Shown here in pieces: positions 1 through 9,237 of a stretch of DNA of 64,000 nt. The position numbers were made by a program, and so were the translations under genes. The stretch's first letter is position 1, and each line of letters starts with the position of its first letter. Origin of the DNA: Yinghuangia soli. Its GTDB lineage: Bacteria; Actinomycetota; Actinomycetes; Streptomycetales; Streptomycetaceae. The notes under the pieces are model-generated. The model saw only the letters and a list, made by a program, of their open reading frames with translations. It did no database searches and had not been told where the DNA came from. The stretch covers positions 62,001 to 126,000 of the forward strand of contig NZ_JAKFHA010000022.1 of assembly GCF_021502675.1 (NCBI RefSeq), written 5' to 3'.

Positions 1-351
1 CCGGTAGCCGATCCTGGCGACTTGCGCCGCGTCGATGACGCCGTACAACCTGCCGTTCCGCGGTATCCCCGACGGCCTCGGACCGCGCGGCCAGCCGGAT
101 TCCGCCCGCGACGGCCACGGCACGCCATACCTGGTCATGCAGCGCTGGACGAGAACGGACAGCGCGTCGCCGGCGAACTCCAGCTCCGCGTCCGTCTGCC
201 GGTACGCGTCCAGCGGCAGCACGATGCCGGCCGCCGAGGTGACCGGGCGCCGCACATAGTCCGGCTCGTTCGACGCTCCGCCTGTGCACCCTGCCACCAG
301 CGCCATGGCAACTACCGGCAATGCCAGGCGCGTACGTGCAACCCCCACCAT
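1..351 (-). CDS. Secreted lipoprotein, N-terminal part (runs off the left edge)
   Basis: Reading the minus strand from the ATG at 351 gives an open frame of 117 codons that continues past position 1. The N-terminus has basic residues (RTR), a hydrophobic stretch and a lipobox LVAGC with Cys22, followed by a Gly/Ser/Asn-rich linker, so it is probably a lipid-anchored extracytoplasmic protein. The visible mature part contains 'CMTRYGVPWP', and an aromatic/Cys pattern like this occurs in small actinobacterial lipoproteins of unknown role. The frame has strong GC3. It is transcribed divergently from the response regulator that starts at 502. No function is assigned; the C-terminal part is outside the window. 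Confidence 0.75.
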   Translation of the reverse strand, partial: MVGVARTRLALPVVAMALVAGCTGGASNEPDYVRRPVTSAAGIVLPLDAYRQTDAELEFAGDALSVLVQRCMTRYGVPWPSRAESGWPRGPRPSGIPRNGRLYGVIDAAQVARIGYR

Positions 352-501
352 GTGACCCCCGTCGTAAATGTGCCGGGACCCTACCCCGGACCGGCGGGAC
401 CCGCGGCGGCGGCCCCCTCGACGAGCGGCCGCGGAAGGCCCGCGCACCGGAGCCGAACGTCTCCGGTAGGTTTTGACGATGGCTCAGACGAGGTGGCCCC
501 G

Positions 502-1182
502 ATGACCGAGACCGCTCCGGCGAGCGCCCCGATCCGGGTGCTCGTCGTCGACGACCACCCCATGTGGCGCGACGGTGTCGCCCGCGACCTCGCGGAGGCC
601 GGCTACGACGTCGTCGCCACCGCCGGCGACGGCCCCGAGGCCATCCGCCGAGCCCGCGCCACCGCACCCCAGGTCGTCATCCTCGACCTCAACCTGCCCA
701 AGCTGAGCGGCGACGAAGTCGCCCGCGAACTGGTCAAGAACGACCCGGGCGTGCGCATCCTCGTCCTCTCCGCGAGCGGCGAGCAGGAAGACGTCCTGGA
801 GGCCGTCAAGGCCGGCGCCACCGGCTACCTGGTCAAGTCCGCCAGCCAGGCCGAACTCCTGGACGCCGTGGCCCGCACCGCCAAGGGCGACGCGGTCTTC
901 ACCCCCGGCCTCGCCGGCCTCGTCCTCGGCGAGTTCCGCCGCATCGCCACCAACCCGGCCCCCTCCGGCTCCCGCGAACCGGCCGCCCCGCGCCTGACCG
1001 ACCGCGAGACCGAGGTCCTGCGCCTGGTCGCCAAGGGCCTGTCGTACAAGCAGATCGCCGAACGCCTCGTGCTCTCGCACCGCACGGTCCAGAACCACGT
1101 GCAGAACACCCTCAACAAGCTCCAGCTCCACAACCGCGTCGAACTCGTCCGCTACGCCATCGAACGCGGCCTGGACGACTGA
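502..1182 (+). CDS. LuxR/NarL-family two-component response regulator
   Basis: 226-aa protein. An N-terminal receiver domain (about residues 10-130) has the acidic pair Asp17-Asp18, the probable phospho-acceptor Asp62 in 'ILDLNLP' and a 'GYLVK' lysine motif. A C-terminal LuxR/GerE helix-turn-helix (about 160-222) has 'LTDRETEVLRLVAKG' and 'SHRTVQNHVQ'. It should be phosphorylated by a histidine kinase and bind DNA as a dimer. No kinase gene is adjacent within the window; the left neighbour is a lipoprotein on the other strand. The ATG at 502 was chosen because the receiver fold begins about ten residues later; the frame is open further upstream without domain content. It ends 13 nt before the convergent glpK stop codon. 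Confidence 0.9.
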   Translation: MTETAPASAPIRVLVVDDHPMWRDGVARDLAEAGYDVVATAGDGPEAIRRARATAPQVVILDLNLPKLSGDEVARELVKNDPGVRILVLSASGEQEDVLEAVKAGATGYLVKSASQAELLDAVARTAKGDAVFTPGLAGLVLGEFRRIATNPAPSGSREPAAPRLTDRETEVLRLVAKGLSYKQIAERLVLSHRTVQNHVQNTLNKLQLHNRVELVRYAIERGLDD

Positions 1183-1195
1183 CCCGGCCTCGGCG

Positions 1196-2668
1196 TCAGA
1201 GCGCCCAGCCCTTGGATTTCTCGACGGCCAGGCGCCAGCGGTCGTAGGCGGCGTCGTCGCGGGGGCCGGGGGTGAAGCGGGCGTCGAGTTGCCAGGTGGC
1301 GGCGATCTCGGCGGTGTCGGACCAGATGCCGGTGCCCAGGCCGGCGAGGAAGGCCGCGCCGAGGGCGGTGGTCTCGCTGACCTTGGGGCGTTCGACCGCG
1401 ACGCCGAGCTGGTCGGCCTGCATGCGGCACAGGAGGTTGTTCTCCGAGGCGCCGCCGTCGACCTTGAGGGTGAGCAGGTCGAGGCCCGCGTCCGAGGTCA
1501 TGACGTCGACGACGTCCCGCACTTCGTACGCGATCGCCTCGAGCGTGGCGCGGACCAGGTGGGCGCGGGTGGTGCCGCGGGTGATGCCGAGGATCGTGCC
1601 GCGGGCGGTCGGGTCCCAGTCGGGTGCGCCGAGTCCGGTGAGCGCGGGGACGAACACCACGCCGCCGGAGTCCGCGACGGTCCGGGCGATGGGCTCGGTC
1701 TCCGCGGCCGCGCCGATGATGCCGAGGCCGTCGCGCAGCCACTGCACCGCGGCGCCGGTGACGAAGATGGAGCCTTCCAGGGCGTAGGCGAGCGATCCGT
1801 CCGGTGCGCCCCAGGCCACTGTGGTGAGCAGGCCGGCCGAGGACCGGACCGGCTCGGCACCGGTGTTGATGAGGACGAACGACCCCGTGCCATAGGTGCA
1901 CTTCACGTCGCCGGGGGAGTGGCAGGCCTGCCCGAACAGCGCCGCCTGCTGGTCGCCGGCGATGCCGGCGATCGGCAGGTCGAGTCCGAGGAACGCCTCC
2001 GGATCGGTCCGGGCGACCGGCCCGTACGACGGAACCACCCGCGGCAGCGCGTCCATCGGGACCCCGAACAGCTCGCACAGTTCGGCCGACCACTGCCCGG
2101 CGGTGATGTCGAACAGCAGCGTGCGCGAAGCGTTCGAGGCGTCGGTGACATGGCTGCCGCCCGAGGTCAGCCGCGCGATCAGGTACGAGTCGACGGTGCC
2201 CAGCGCCACCCGCCCCGCCTCGACCTCGCGCCACACGCGCTTGTCGTGCTCGGCCAGCCAGGCCAGCTTGGTGGCGGTGAAGTAGGGGTCGAGGCGCAGC
2301 CCGGTCAGCTCCGCGACCCGCGGCTCGTGCCCGGCCTCGGCCAGCCGCGCGCAGATCGCCGCGGAACGCCGGTCCTGCCACACGATCGCGCGCCGCGGCG
2401 AGGCGAGCGTCCGCCGGTCCCACAGCACGGCGGTCTCACGCTGGTTGGTGATCCCCACCGCGGTCGGCCGCTCGGCAGCCCCGTCCAGCGCCTCGCGGCA
2501 CGCCTGCAGGGCGGCCTGCCAGATCTCCTCCGGCTGGTGCTCCACGAGCCCGGGCTCCGGGAAGTGCTGCTGGAACTCCTGGTACCCGCGCGCCAGCACA
2601 CTGCCGTCCACGGCCACCACCAGCGCGGTGACCCCCGTCGTCCCGGCATCGATCGCAAGCACACTCAT
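1196..2668 (-). CDS. glpK: Glycerol kinase
   Basis: 490 aa, normal for GlpK. It phosphorylates glycerol to sn-glycerol 3-phosphate with ATP in the cytoplasm. FGGY-kinase signatures are clear: an N-terminal phosphate loop 'AIDAGTTGVTALV', 'NQRETAVLWDRRT' (Arg/Glu glycerol-binding pair), 'GIAGDQQAALFGQAC' with the catalytic Asp, and 'KVDGGASENNLL' in the C-terminal ATPase lobe. The start at 2668 follows a frame that is open upstream but without conserved sequence. It is divergent from the phosphofructokinase gene at 2920, so the 250-bp gap holds both promoters. No glpF or glpD lies beside it, unlike many glp operons. The loop reads DAGTTG rather than the enterobacterial DQGTTS, a variant common in actinobacterial homologues. 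Confidence 0.95.
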   Translation of the reverse strand: MSVLAIDAGTTGVTALVVAVDGSVLARGYQEFQQHFPEPGLVEHQPEEIWQAALQACREALDGAAERPTAVGITNQRETAVLWDRRTLASPRRAIVWQDRRSAAICARLAEAGHEPRVAELTGLRLDPYFTATKLAWLAEHDKRVWREVEAGRVALGTVDSYLIARLTSGGSHVTDASNASRTLLFDITAGQWSAELCELFGVPMDALPRVVPSYGPVARTDPEAFLGLDLPIAGIAGDQQAALFGQACHSPGDVKCTYGTGSFVLINTGAEPVRSSAGLLTTVAWGAPDGSLAYALEGSIFVTGAAVQWLRDGLGIIGAAAETEPIARTVADSGGVVFVPALTGLGAPDWDPTARGTILGITRGTTRAHLVRATLEAIAYEVRDVVDVMTSDAGLDLLTLKVDGGASENNLLCRMQADQLGVAVERPKVSETTALGAAFLAGLGTGIWSDTAEIAATWQLDARFTPGPRDDAAYDRWRLAVEKSKGWAL

Positions 2669-2919
2669 GCGAGGCAGATTAAGGCTTGGGGTCGCCCGCC
2701 GGTCCCCCTGTGTGCCATACCGGCACGATTCGGCCGTTCGCCGCGTCCGGACCGGCCGCCGCCGCAGCGTGCGGAGTTCGCGGATCACTCGTTCGTGGTC
2801 CTCCGAACGGGTTGGGTGAGCAGGTCGGGCAATGGCCGGAAAGAGATAGCGTGGAGAGCGGGCGTACCGGACAAAGATCCCTACGTCCGAACCGTCTCGG
2901 CAGGCGAAGGGGAAGCTCG

Positions 2920-3945
2920 ATGCGCGTCGGAGTCCTGACCGGTGGGGGCGACTGCCCCGGTCTCAACGCGGTGATCCGAGCCGTGGTCCGCAAGGGTGTC
3001 GCGGACTACGGGTACGACTTCGTCGGGTTCCGGGACGGGTGGAGAGGGCCGCTGGAGGCCGACACCCAGACCCTCGACATCCCGTCGGTGCGCGGGATCC
3101 TGCCGCGCGGCGGCACCATCCTCGGGTCGTCGCGCACCAACCCGATGAAGATCGACGGCGGCGTCGAGCGGATCCGCGAGAACCTCGCCAAGCTCGAAGT
3201 CGATGCGCTGGTCGCGATCGGCGGCGAGGACACCCTCGGCGTGGCCACCCGGCTGTACGAGCACGGCGTGCAGGTCGTGGGCGTCCCCAAGACCATCGAC
3301 AACGACCTCAACGCCACCGACTACACCTTCGGCTTCGACACCGCGGTCAACATCGCCACCGAGGCGATCGACCGGCTGCACACCACCGCCGAGTCGCACC
3401 GCCGGGTGCTGATCGTCGAGGTCATGGGCCGGCACGCGGGCTGGATCGCGATCCACTCCGGCATGGCCGGCGGGGCCAACGTGATCCTCATCCCCGAGCA
3501 GCAGTTCGACATCGAAGAGGTCTGCGGCTGGGTGGAGAGCAGGTTCCGGACCAACTACGCGCCGATCATCGTGGTCGCCGAGGGCGCGATCCCGAAGGAA
3601 GGGCAGATGGTCACCAAGGACCAGACGCTCGACGCCTTCGGGCACGTGAAGCTGTCCGGGATCGGCGACTGGCTGTCCGCCGAAATCGAGCGCCGCACCG
3701 GCCACGAGGCGCGGACGACGGTGCTCGGCCACGTGCAGCGCGGCGGTACGCCGACCGCGTTCGACCGCTGGCTGGCCACCCGCTTCGGCTTCCACGCGAT
3801 CGACGCGGTGCACGGCGGCGACTGGGGCAAGATGGTCGCGCTGCGCGGCACGGACGTGATCACCGTCCCGCTCGAGGACGCCACCCGCGAGCTCAAGACC
3901 GTCCCGCCGGCGCTGTACGACGAGGCGAAGACGCTCTTCGGCTGA
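2920..3945 (+). CDS. pfkA: 6-phosphofructokinase, residues suggest pyrophosphate-dependent
   Basis: 341 aa, PfkA family. It forms fructose 1,6-bisphosphate in glycolysis. 'GVLTGGGDCPGLNAVIR' is the N-terminal phosphate loop; 'PKTIDNDL' carries catalytic Asp127/Asp129; 'MGRHAGW' and 'LGHVQRGGTP' are substrate-binding signatures. Two specificity positions can be read directly: Asp104 in 'GGEDTLG' and Lys124 in 'PKTIDND'. ATP-dependent enzymes normally have Gly at both. Asp104 plus Lys124 is the pair known from pyrophosphate-dependent PFKs such as that of Amycolatopsis methanolica. Streptomyces enzymes in this clade are reported as ATP-dependent with Gly104, so donor choice here is a real question. 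The ATG at 2920 has an AAGGGGAAG ribosome site just upstream. Confidence 0.93.
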   Translation: MRVGVLTGGGDCPGLNAVIRAVVRKGVADYGYDFVGFRDGWRGPLEADTQTLDIPSVRGILPRGGTILGSSRTNPMKIDGGVERIRENLAKLEVDALVAIGGEDTLGVATRLYEHGVQVVGVPKTIDNDLNATDYTFGFDTAVNIATEAIDRLHTTAESHRRVLIVEVMGRHAGWIAIHSGMAGGANVILIPEQQFDIEEVCGWVESRFRTNYAPIIVVAEGAIPKEGQMVTKDQTLDAFGHVKLSGIGDWLSAEIERRTGHEARTTVLGHVQRGGTPTAFDRWLATRFGFHAIDAVHGGDWGKMVALRGTDVITVPLEDATRELKTVPPALYDEAKTLFG

Positions 3946-3966
3946 GTCGCCGACCCGACCTGCGCA

Positions 3967-4005
3967 CGGCGAGCCCGTCCCGGCAATTCCGGGGCGGGCT
4001 CGCCG
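3967..4005. terminator. Bidirectional terminator between pfkA and SRPBCC gene
   Basis: Hairpin with arms 3967-3983 and 3989-4005 around a 5-nt loop, with one T-G mismatch in a very GC-rich stem. It lies between convergent stop codons at 3945 and 4033 and could serve both. There is no U-tract, as is usual in this kind of genome. Confidence 0.7.
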
Positions 4006-4032
4006 CATTCGTGCCGGGGCCGGACGCCGCGC

Positions 4033-4551
4033 TCAGGCCGCCGCGGTGCGCGCCTCGGCAGCCGGGCGGCGGCGCAGGAGGGCGCGCAGGAACCGGACGT
4101 AGTGGCTCCAGGACGTGTACGGCACCGGCCGGCCGAGCACCGCGTGCGCCGCGCAGTCGAAGCCGTCCTCCACGCACGCGTCGTGCAGCGGGCGGAACAC
4201 CAGCGGCCAGCTCAGCCGGGCCGGTCCGCGGGTGCGCATGGCCACCGTGTGGCGCAGCACGGTGGTTTCGTCGCTGATCGGGTGCACGGTGAACTCGTGG
4301 AAGCCCTCGAAGCCGCGCGGTCCGGTGAATGCGAAGCGGACCCACTGCCCGGGGACGTACGCGCTGACCAGGTAGCGGATCGGGCCGTGGCCGCCGGACG
4401 CGCCCACCTCGAGCGGGCCGTCGAGGACCATGCGCGGCCACGCGTCCCGCGGCCAGAGCCGGTCGTCCGGGCCGGACAGCGTGTCGAGGAGGGCGCCGAC
4501 CTCGTCCGCTTTGCCCGGCAGGAGGCGTTCGTGGATGTTGAGCACGGCCAT
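4033..4551 (-). CDS. SRPBCC (polyketide cyclase/START-like) family protein
   Basis: 172 aa. The sequence begins 'MAVLNIHERLLPGKADEVGA' and contains the alternating beta pattern 'HEFTVHPISDETTVLRHTVA' typical of SRPBCC ligand-binding proteins, ending in an Arg-rich tail after 'SHYVRFLRALLRR'. SRPBCC proteins bind hydrophobic ligands in a helix-grip pocket; the ligand here is unknown. The start at 4551 is preceded by GGAG at a good distance; an in-frame ATG at 4581 is possible but has no ribosome site. It is divergent from a TetR regulator, with a perfect palindrome between them, so that regulator probably controls it. Confidence 0.75.
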   Translation of the reverse strand: MAVLNIHERLLPGKADEVGALLDTLSGPDDRLWPRDAWPRMVLDGPLEVGASGGHGPIRYLVSAYVPGQWVRFAFTGPRGFEGFHEFTVHPISDETTVLRHTVAMRTRGPARLSWPLVFRPLHDACVEDGFDCAAHAVLGRPVPYTSWSHYVRFLRALLRRRPAAEARTAAA

Positions 4552-4595
4552 GGCGGAGCTCCGATCACGTTGTAGAGGCATCTCTCTAATTAATA

Positions 4596-4611
4596 TGGAG
4601 AGTACTCTCCA
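4596..4611. promoter_or_regulatory. Perfect 16-bp palindrome, probable TetR operator
   Basis: TGGAGAGTACTCTCCA is its own reverse complement. It lies between the divergent SRPBCC gene (start 4551) and the TetR gene (start 4616 or 4595), where an autoregulatory operator is expected. A second AGAG/CTCT inverted pair with wider spacing occurs at about 4574-4585. Confidence 0.7.
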
Positions 4612-4615
4612 GAAC

Positions 4616-5212
4616 ATGGCGCGACCACCCCTCTTCGACACGACCCAATTGCTCGACGCCGCGGTGCGCCTCGCCGCCGCGTCCGGACCGGGCGGCGTCA
4701 CGATGTCCGCGGTCGCGAAGGAGGTCGGCGCGCCCAGCGGGTCGGTCTACCACCGCTTCCCGGGCCGCAACGCGCTGCTCGCCGAGGTGTGGCTGCGCAC
4801 CGTCGAGAGCTTCCAGGAGGCCTACTTGGCCGCCCTGGGGTCGTCGCCGGACCCGGTCCGCCGGGCCGCGGCCGCGGTACGCGAAGTCGTCGTGTGGTCC
4901 CGGGCGAATCCGGGCGAAGCGGCGCTGCTCCTGCACGGCCCGGGCGCCTTCAACCAGGCGGAATGGCCGGCCCAGTACGGAATCCGGGCGGACCGGGGCG
5001 AACGCGTCGTCCGCCGCGCCCTCGGCGAACTGATGCAGGAACTGGACGTGCGCGGCCCCGATGCGGTCGACCGCATCACCCTGATCATGGTCGAACTGCC
5101 GCTGTCCGTCATGCGCCCGTACCTGAGGGCCGGCAAGCCCCTGCCTCCGCACACCGAGGCCCTCGCCGAACAAAGCGCAGTAGCGCTGCTCACGGCCGGC
5201 AAAGCCGGCTGA
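4616..5212 (+). CDS. TetR-family transcriptional regulator
   Basis: 198 aa from the ATG at 4616. The N-terminal helix-turn-helix is recognisable as 'LLDAAVRLAAASGPGGVTMS' followed by 'APSGSVYHRFPGRNALLAEV', the standard TetR pattern in which SVYHRF is the recognition helix. The C-terminal domain is alpha-helical with an unknown ligand. It is divergent from the SRPBCC gene and starts five bases after a perfect 16-bp palindrome, so it probably represses itself and that gene. An in-frame ATG at 4595 would add seven residues and place the palindrome inside the gene. Neither start has a clear ribosome site, so leaderless translation is possible. Confidence 0.85.
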   Translation: MARPPLFDTTQLLDAAVRLAAASGPGGVTMSAVAKEVGAPSGSVYHRFPGRNALLAEVWLRTVESFQEAYLAALGSSPDPVRRAAAAVREVVVWSRANPGEAALLLHGPGAFNQAEWPAQYGIRADRGERVVRRALGELMQELDVRGPDAVDRITLIMVELPLSVMRPYLRAGKPLPPHTEALAEQSAVALLTAGKAG

Positions 5213-5228
5213 CGGACCGCATCGAGAG

Positions 5229-5260
5229 CCCGGGGGCAGGTGGTGCCTCCTGCCCCCGGG
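5229..5260. terminator. Bidirectional terminator, 12-bp perfect stem
   Basis: Arms 5229-5240 (CCCGGGGGCAGG) and 5249-5260 pair perfectly around an 8-nt loop. It sits between the convergent stops of the TetR gene (5212) and the anthranilate synthase gene (5270). Confidence 0.8.
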
Positions 5261-5269
5261 CGCGGGTCT

Positions 5270-7270
5270 TCAGAGGGCGGTCAGGATCTCGCGTACGAGA
5301 GCCAGGCCGTTGGTGGTCAGCACCGACTCCGGGTGGAACTGGACGCCGGCCAGGCGCAATTGGGAGCTGCGCATGGCGTGGATCTGGCCCGTGCCGCGGT
5401 CCTCGCTGAACTCCAGCCCGAACGGCGCGCGTTCGGCGGCCAGGGCGGCGAAGGTGTTGTAGAAGCCGACCTTTTCCGCACGGCCGAACAAGTCGATGTC
5501 GAGCTGCTTGCCCTGGTACGGGACGTCCTTGCGGACCAGGCCGAGCCCCAGTTCGGCGGCGATCAGCTGGTGTCCCAGGCATACGCCCAGCATCGGACCG
5601 CCCGCATCCAGCCGCCGCCGCACCGCCGCACCCATGGTGCGGATCTTGCGGTCCAGCACCTGCCGCGGGTCGCCGGGCCCGGGGCCCATGAGGAGCAGTT
5701 CGGCCTCGGTGACCTGGCGCGCCGAGACCTCGTCGTACGGGGTCACCGCCACGCGCAGACCGAGCGTGCGCAGCAGGTGCGCGAGCATCGCGGTGAAGGT
5801 GTCCTCGCCGTCCACGACCAGGACCCGGCGTCCGGCCAACTCGGGGGAGCGCAGCGCATGCTCGTCGCGCGCGGTCATCCAGAACGGCGCGAGGTTCGCA
5901 TTGCGCGAGGCGAGCAGCGCGGCGACCTCGGGGTCGTCGGCGAGCCGGACCGGGGCGGCGTCCCCGGTGCGGCGGGCCGCGGGGACGACGCCGAGAGCGG
6001 CCAGCACCCCCGCCGCCTTGGCGTGCGTCTCGGCGACCTCGCTCGCCGGGTCCGAGTGCCGGACGAGGGTGGCCCCGGCGGGCACCCGCAGCGTGCCGTC
6101 CGGCGAGATGTACGCGGTACGGATCAGGATCGGCGCGTCGAGGGTGCGGCGGCCCGCCTCGTCCCGGCCCATGAGCGCGACGACACCGGAGTAGTAGCCG
6201 CGGCCGGTCGGTTCGTGGCGGCTGATGACCCGGCACGCGTTCTCCAGCGGGGAACCGGTCACGGTCGGCGCGAACATCGTGCCGCGCAGAATCGCCCGCA
6301 CATCGAGCGACGACTGCCCGTGCAGGAGGTACTCGGTGTGCGCGAGGTGCCCCATCTCCTTCAGGTACGGGCCCAGCACCCGCCCGCCCAGGTCGCACAC
6401 CTCGCTCATCATCTTGAGCTCCTCGTCGACGACCATGAACAGCTCGTCGACCTCCTTGCCGTCCCGCAGGAAGTCCAGCAGCCCGGCCCGGTCGGGGCCG
6501 CCCGCCGGATAGCGGTACGTGCCGCTGATCGGGTTCATCGCCACCTCGCCGCCCACCGCGCTGACGTGCCGCTCGGGGCTCGCGCCCACGAGGGTCAGGT
6601 CGCCGGTGTGCACGAGGTACGTCCAGTACGCCCCCGACTCGCGGGTCAGCAGCCGCCGCAGCAGCGTCCCCGCGGTGGCGGGGGAGTAGCCCTCCAACCG
6701 GTCGCGGTAGTCGCGGCGGATCACGAAGTTCGCGCCCTCGCCGTGCCCGATCTCGTCCACGATCACGCGCTTCACGATCGCCGCGTACGACTCGTCGTCG
6801 ACGTCGAACCCGCCCCCGGCGAGCGTGACGGGCGTGTCCGGCAGCGCGGCGAGCACGTCGGCGTACGCGAGTTCGTGCTGCTCGGCGACCTGCAGGCAGA
6901 GCAGCGGCGTGCCGTCGTCGTACGCCTCGAACCCGCGCTCGCGGATCTGCCGGTACGGGATGAGCGCGAGGACGTCGTGCCGCGGAGCGCCCGGCGCGGC
7001 ATCGGCGAGCTCGGGCAGCGGGATCGCGTCCAGCGTCGCCGCCTCGGTGATCTCGCCGAAGAGCAGGTCGAGCGTGCCGCTGCCCTCCCGCCGGATCAGC
7101 GCGAAGGGCGGCGGATCGGCGGCGAAGAGCGGCGCGAGCAGCGCGGCGGTCGCGGCGGCGTCGGCGACCGGGGCACGGTCAGGGGCAGGGGCGGAGGCAA
7201 AGCCGGGTGCAGTCGCGGGGGCGGAGTCGGCGGGCGGCGTGGCTGCGGCGGTCACGGGGGTAATTCCCAT
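5270..7270 (-). CDS. trpE: Anthranilate synthase, fused TrpE-TrpG type
   Basis: 666 aa. The N-terminal part (about 20-450) is a chorismate-utilising TrpE domain with 'MNPISGTYRYPAGG', 'MFAPTVTGSPLENACRVI' and 'GRGYYSGVVALMG'. The C-terminal part (about 470-666) is a class I glutamine amidotransferase with the nucleophile motif 'GVCLGHQ' and the catalytic 'HPES'. Together they convert chorismate and glutamine to anthranilate, the first step of tryptophan synthesis; the fused layout is the one also seen in phenazine PhzE proteins. Downstream phenazine genes are absent and a three-Trp leader peptide precedes the gene, so tryptophan supply is the likelier role. The ATG at 7270 was chosen because an upstream in-frame ATG at 7339 lies inside the attenuator hairpin. 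The first 40 residues are Ala/Pro-rich. Confidence 0.9.
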   Translation of the reverse strand: MGITPVTAAATPPADSAPATAPGFASAPAPDRAPVADAAATAALLAPLFAADPPPFALIRREGSGTLDLLFGEITEAATLDAIPLPELADAAPGAPRHDVLALIPYRQIRERGFEAYDDGTPLLCLQVAEQHELAYADVLAALPDTPVTLAGGGFDVDDESYAAIVKRVIVDEIGHGEGANFVIRRDYRDRLEGYSPATAGTLLRRLLTRESGAYWTYLVHTGDLTLVGASPERHVSAVGGEVAMNPISGTYRYPAGGPDRAGLLDFLRDGKEVDELFMVVDEELKMMSEVCDLGGRVLGPYLKEMGHLAHTEYLLHGQSSLDVRAILRGTMFAPTVTGSPLENACRVISRHEPTGRGYYSGVVALMGRDEAGRRTLDAPILIRTAYISPDGTLRVPAGATLVRHSDPASEVAETHAKAAGVLAALGVVPAARRTGDAAPVRLADDPEVAALLASRNANLAPFWMTARDEHALRSPELAGRRVLVVDGEDTFTAMLAHLLRTLGLRVAVTPYDEVSARQVTEAELLLMGPGPGDPRQVLDRKIRTMGAAVRRRLDAGGPMLGVCLGHQLIAAELGLGLVRKDVPYQGKQLDIDLFGRAEKVGFYNTFAALAAERAPFGLEFSEDRGTGQIHAMRSSQLRLAGVQFHPESVLTTNGLALVREILTAL

Positions 7271-7327
7271 CGTCGGGACGTCGCGCCCGCCGGGCCCCGC
7301 CGCGGTCCCCGGCCCCGGGAACACGAA

Positions 7328-7350
7328 ACGGCCGCCCACCGGGCGGCCGT
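7328..7350 (-). terminator. Tryptophan attenuator hairpin
   Basis: On the minus strand ACGGCCGCCC pairs perfectly with GGGCGGCCGT around a 3-nt loop and is followed by TTCGT. It lies between the leader peptide stop (7374) and the trpE start (7270), where a ribosome-controlled terminator is expected. Confidence 0.75.
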
Positions 7351-7373
7351 CGGATTCCAGGTCCTGGAGAGGT

Positions 7374-7451
7374 CTAGAGATCGCGAAGTAGCGGGGCCGC
7401 CGCGGAGCGGGGCCACCACCAGGAGTACGCAGTGCAGGAACGCGCGATCAT
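7374..7451 (-). CDS. trpL: trp leader peptide with three consecutive Trp codons
   Basis: A 25-codon ORF reading MIARSCTAYSWWWPRSAAAP followed by LLRDL and a TAG stop. The three adjacent TGG codons are the classic sensor of charged tRNA-Trp: a stalled ribosome would favour an antiterminator and allow transcription of the anthranilate synthase gene, while free movement would let the hairpin at 7328-7350 form. Leader peptides with Trp runs upstream of trpE are known in Streptomyces (S. venezuelae, S. coelicolor). The spacing (leader stop, hairpin 24 nt later, structural gene about 100 nt later) fits attenuation. This ORF is too short for ordinary gene callers. Confidence 0.85.
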   Translation of the reverse strand: MIARSCTAYSWWWPRSAAAPLLRDL

Positions 7452-9151
<1,700 letters not shown>

Positions 9152-9175
9152 GCCCAGGGGAGTCCCCAGGAGCAC

Positions 9176-9211
9176 CGAAGGGGCGCGTGCCGCAGGGCGC
9201 GCGCCCCTTCG
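9176..9211 (+). terminator. Terminator after aroH, 12-bp perfect stem
   Basis: Arms 9176-9187 (CGAAGGGGCGCG) and 9200-9211 pair exactly around a 12-nt loop, 25 nt after the aroH stop codon. Confidence 0.75.
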
Positions 9212-9237
9212 CCGTTCCCGGATGGCAGGCTGGCCCC

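Noticed and set aside
7271-7339. Anthranilate synthase start at the ATG at 7339
   Set aside because: This codon lies inside the attenuator hairpin; the conserved protein starts later and the ATG at 7270 fits.
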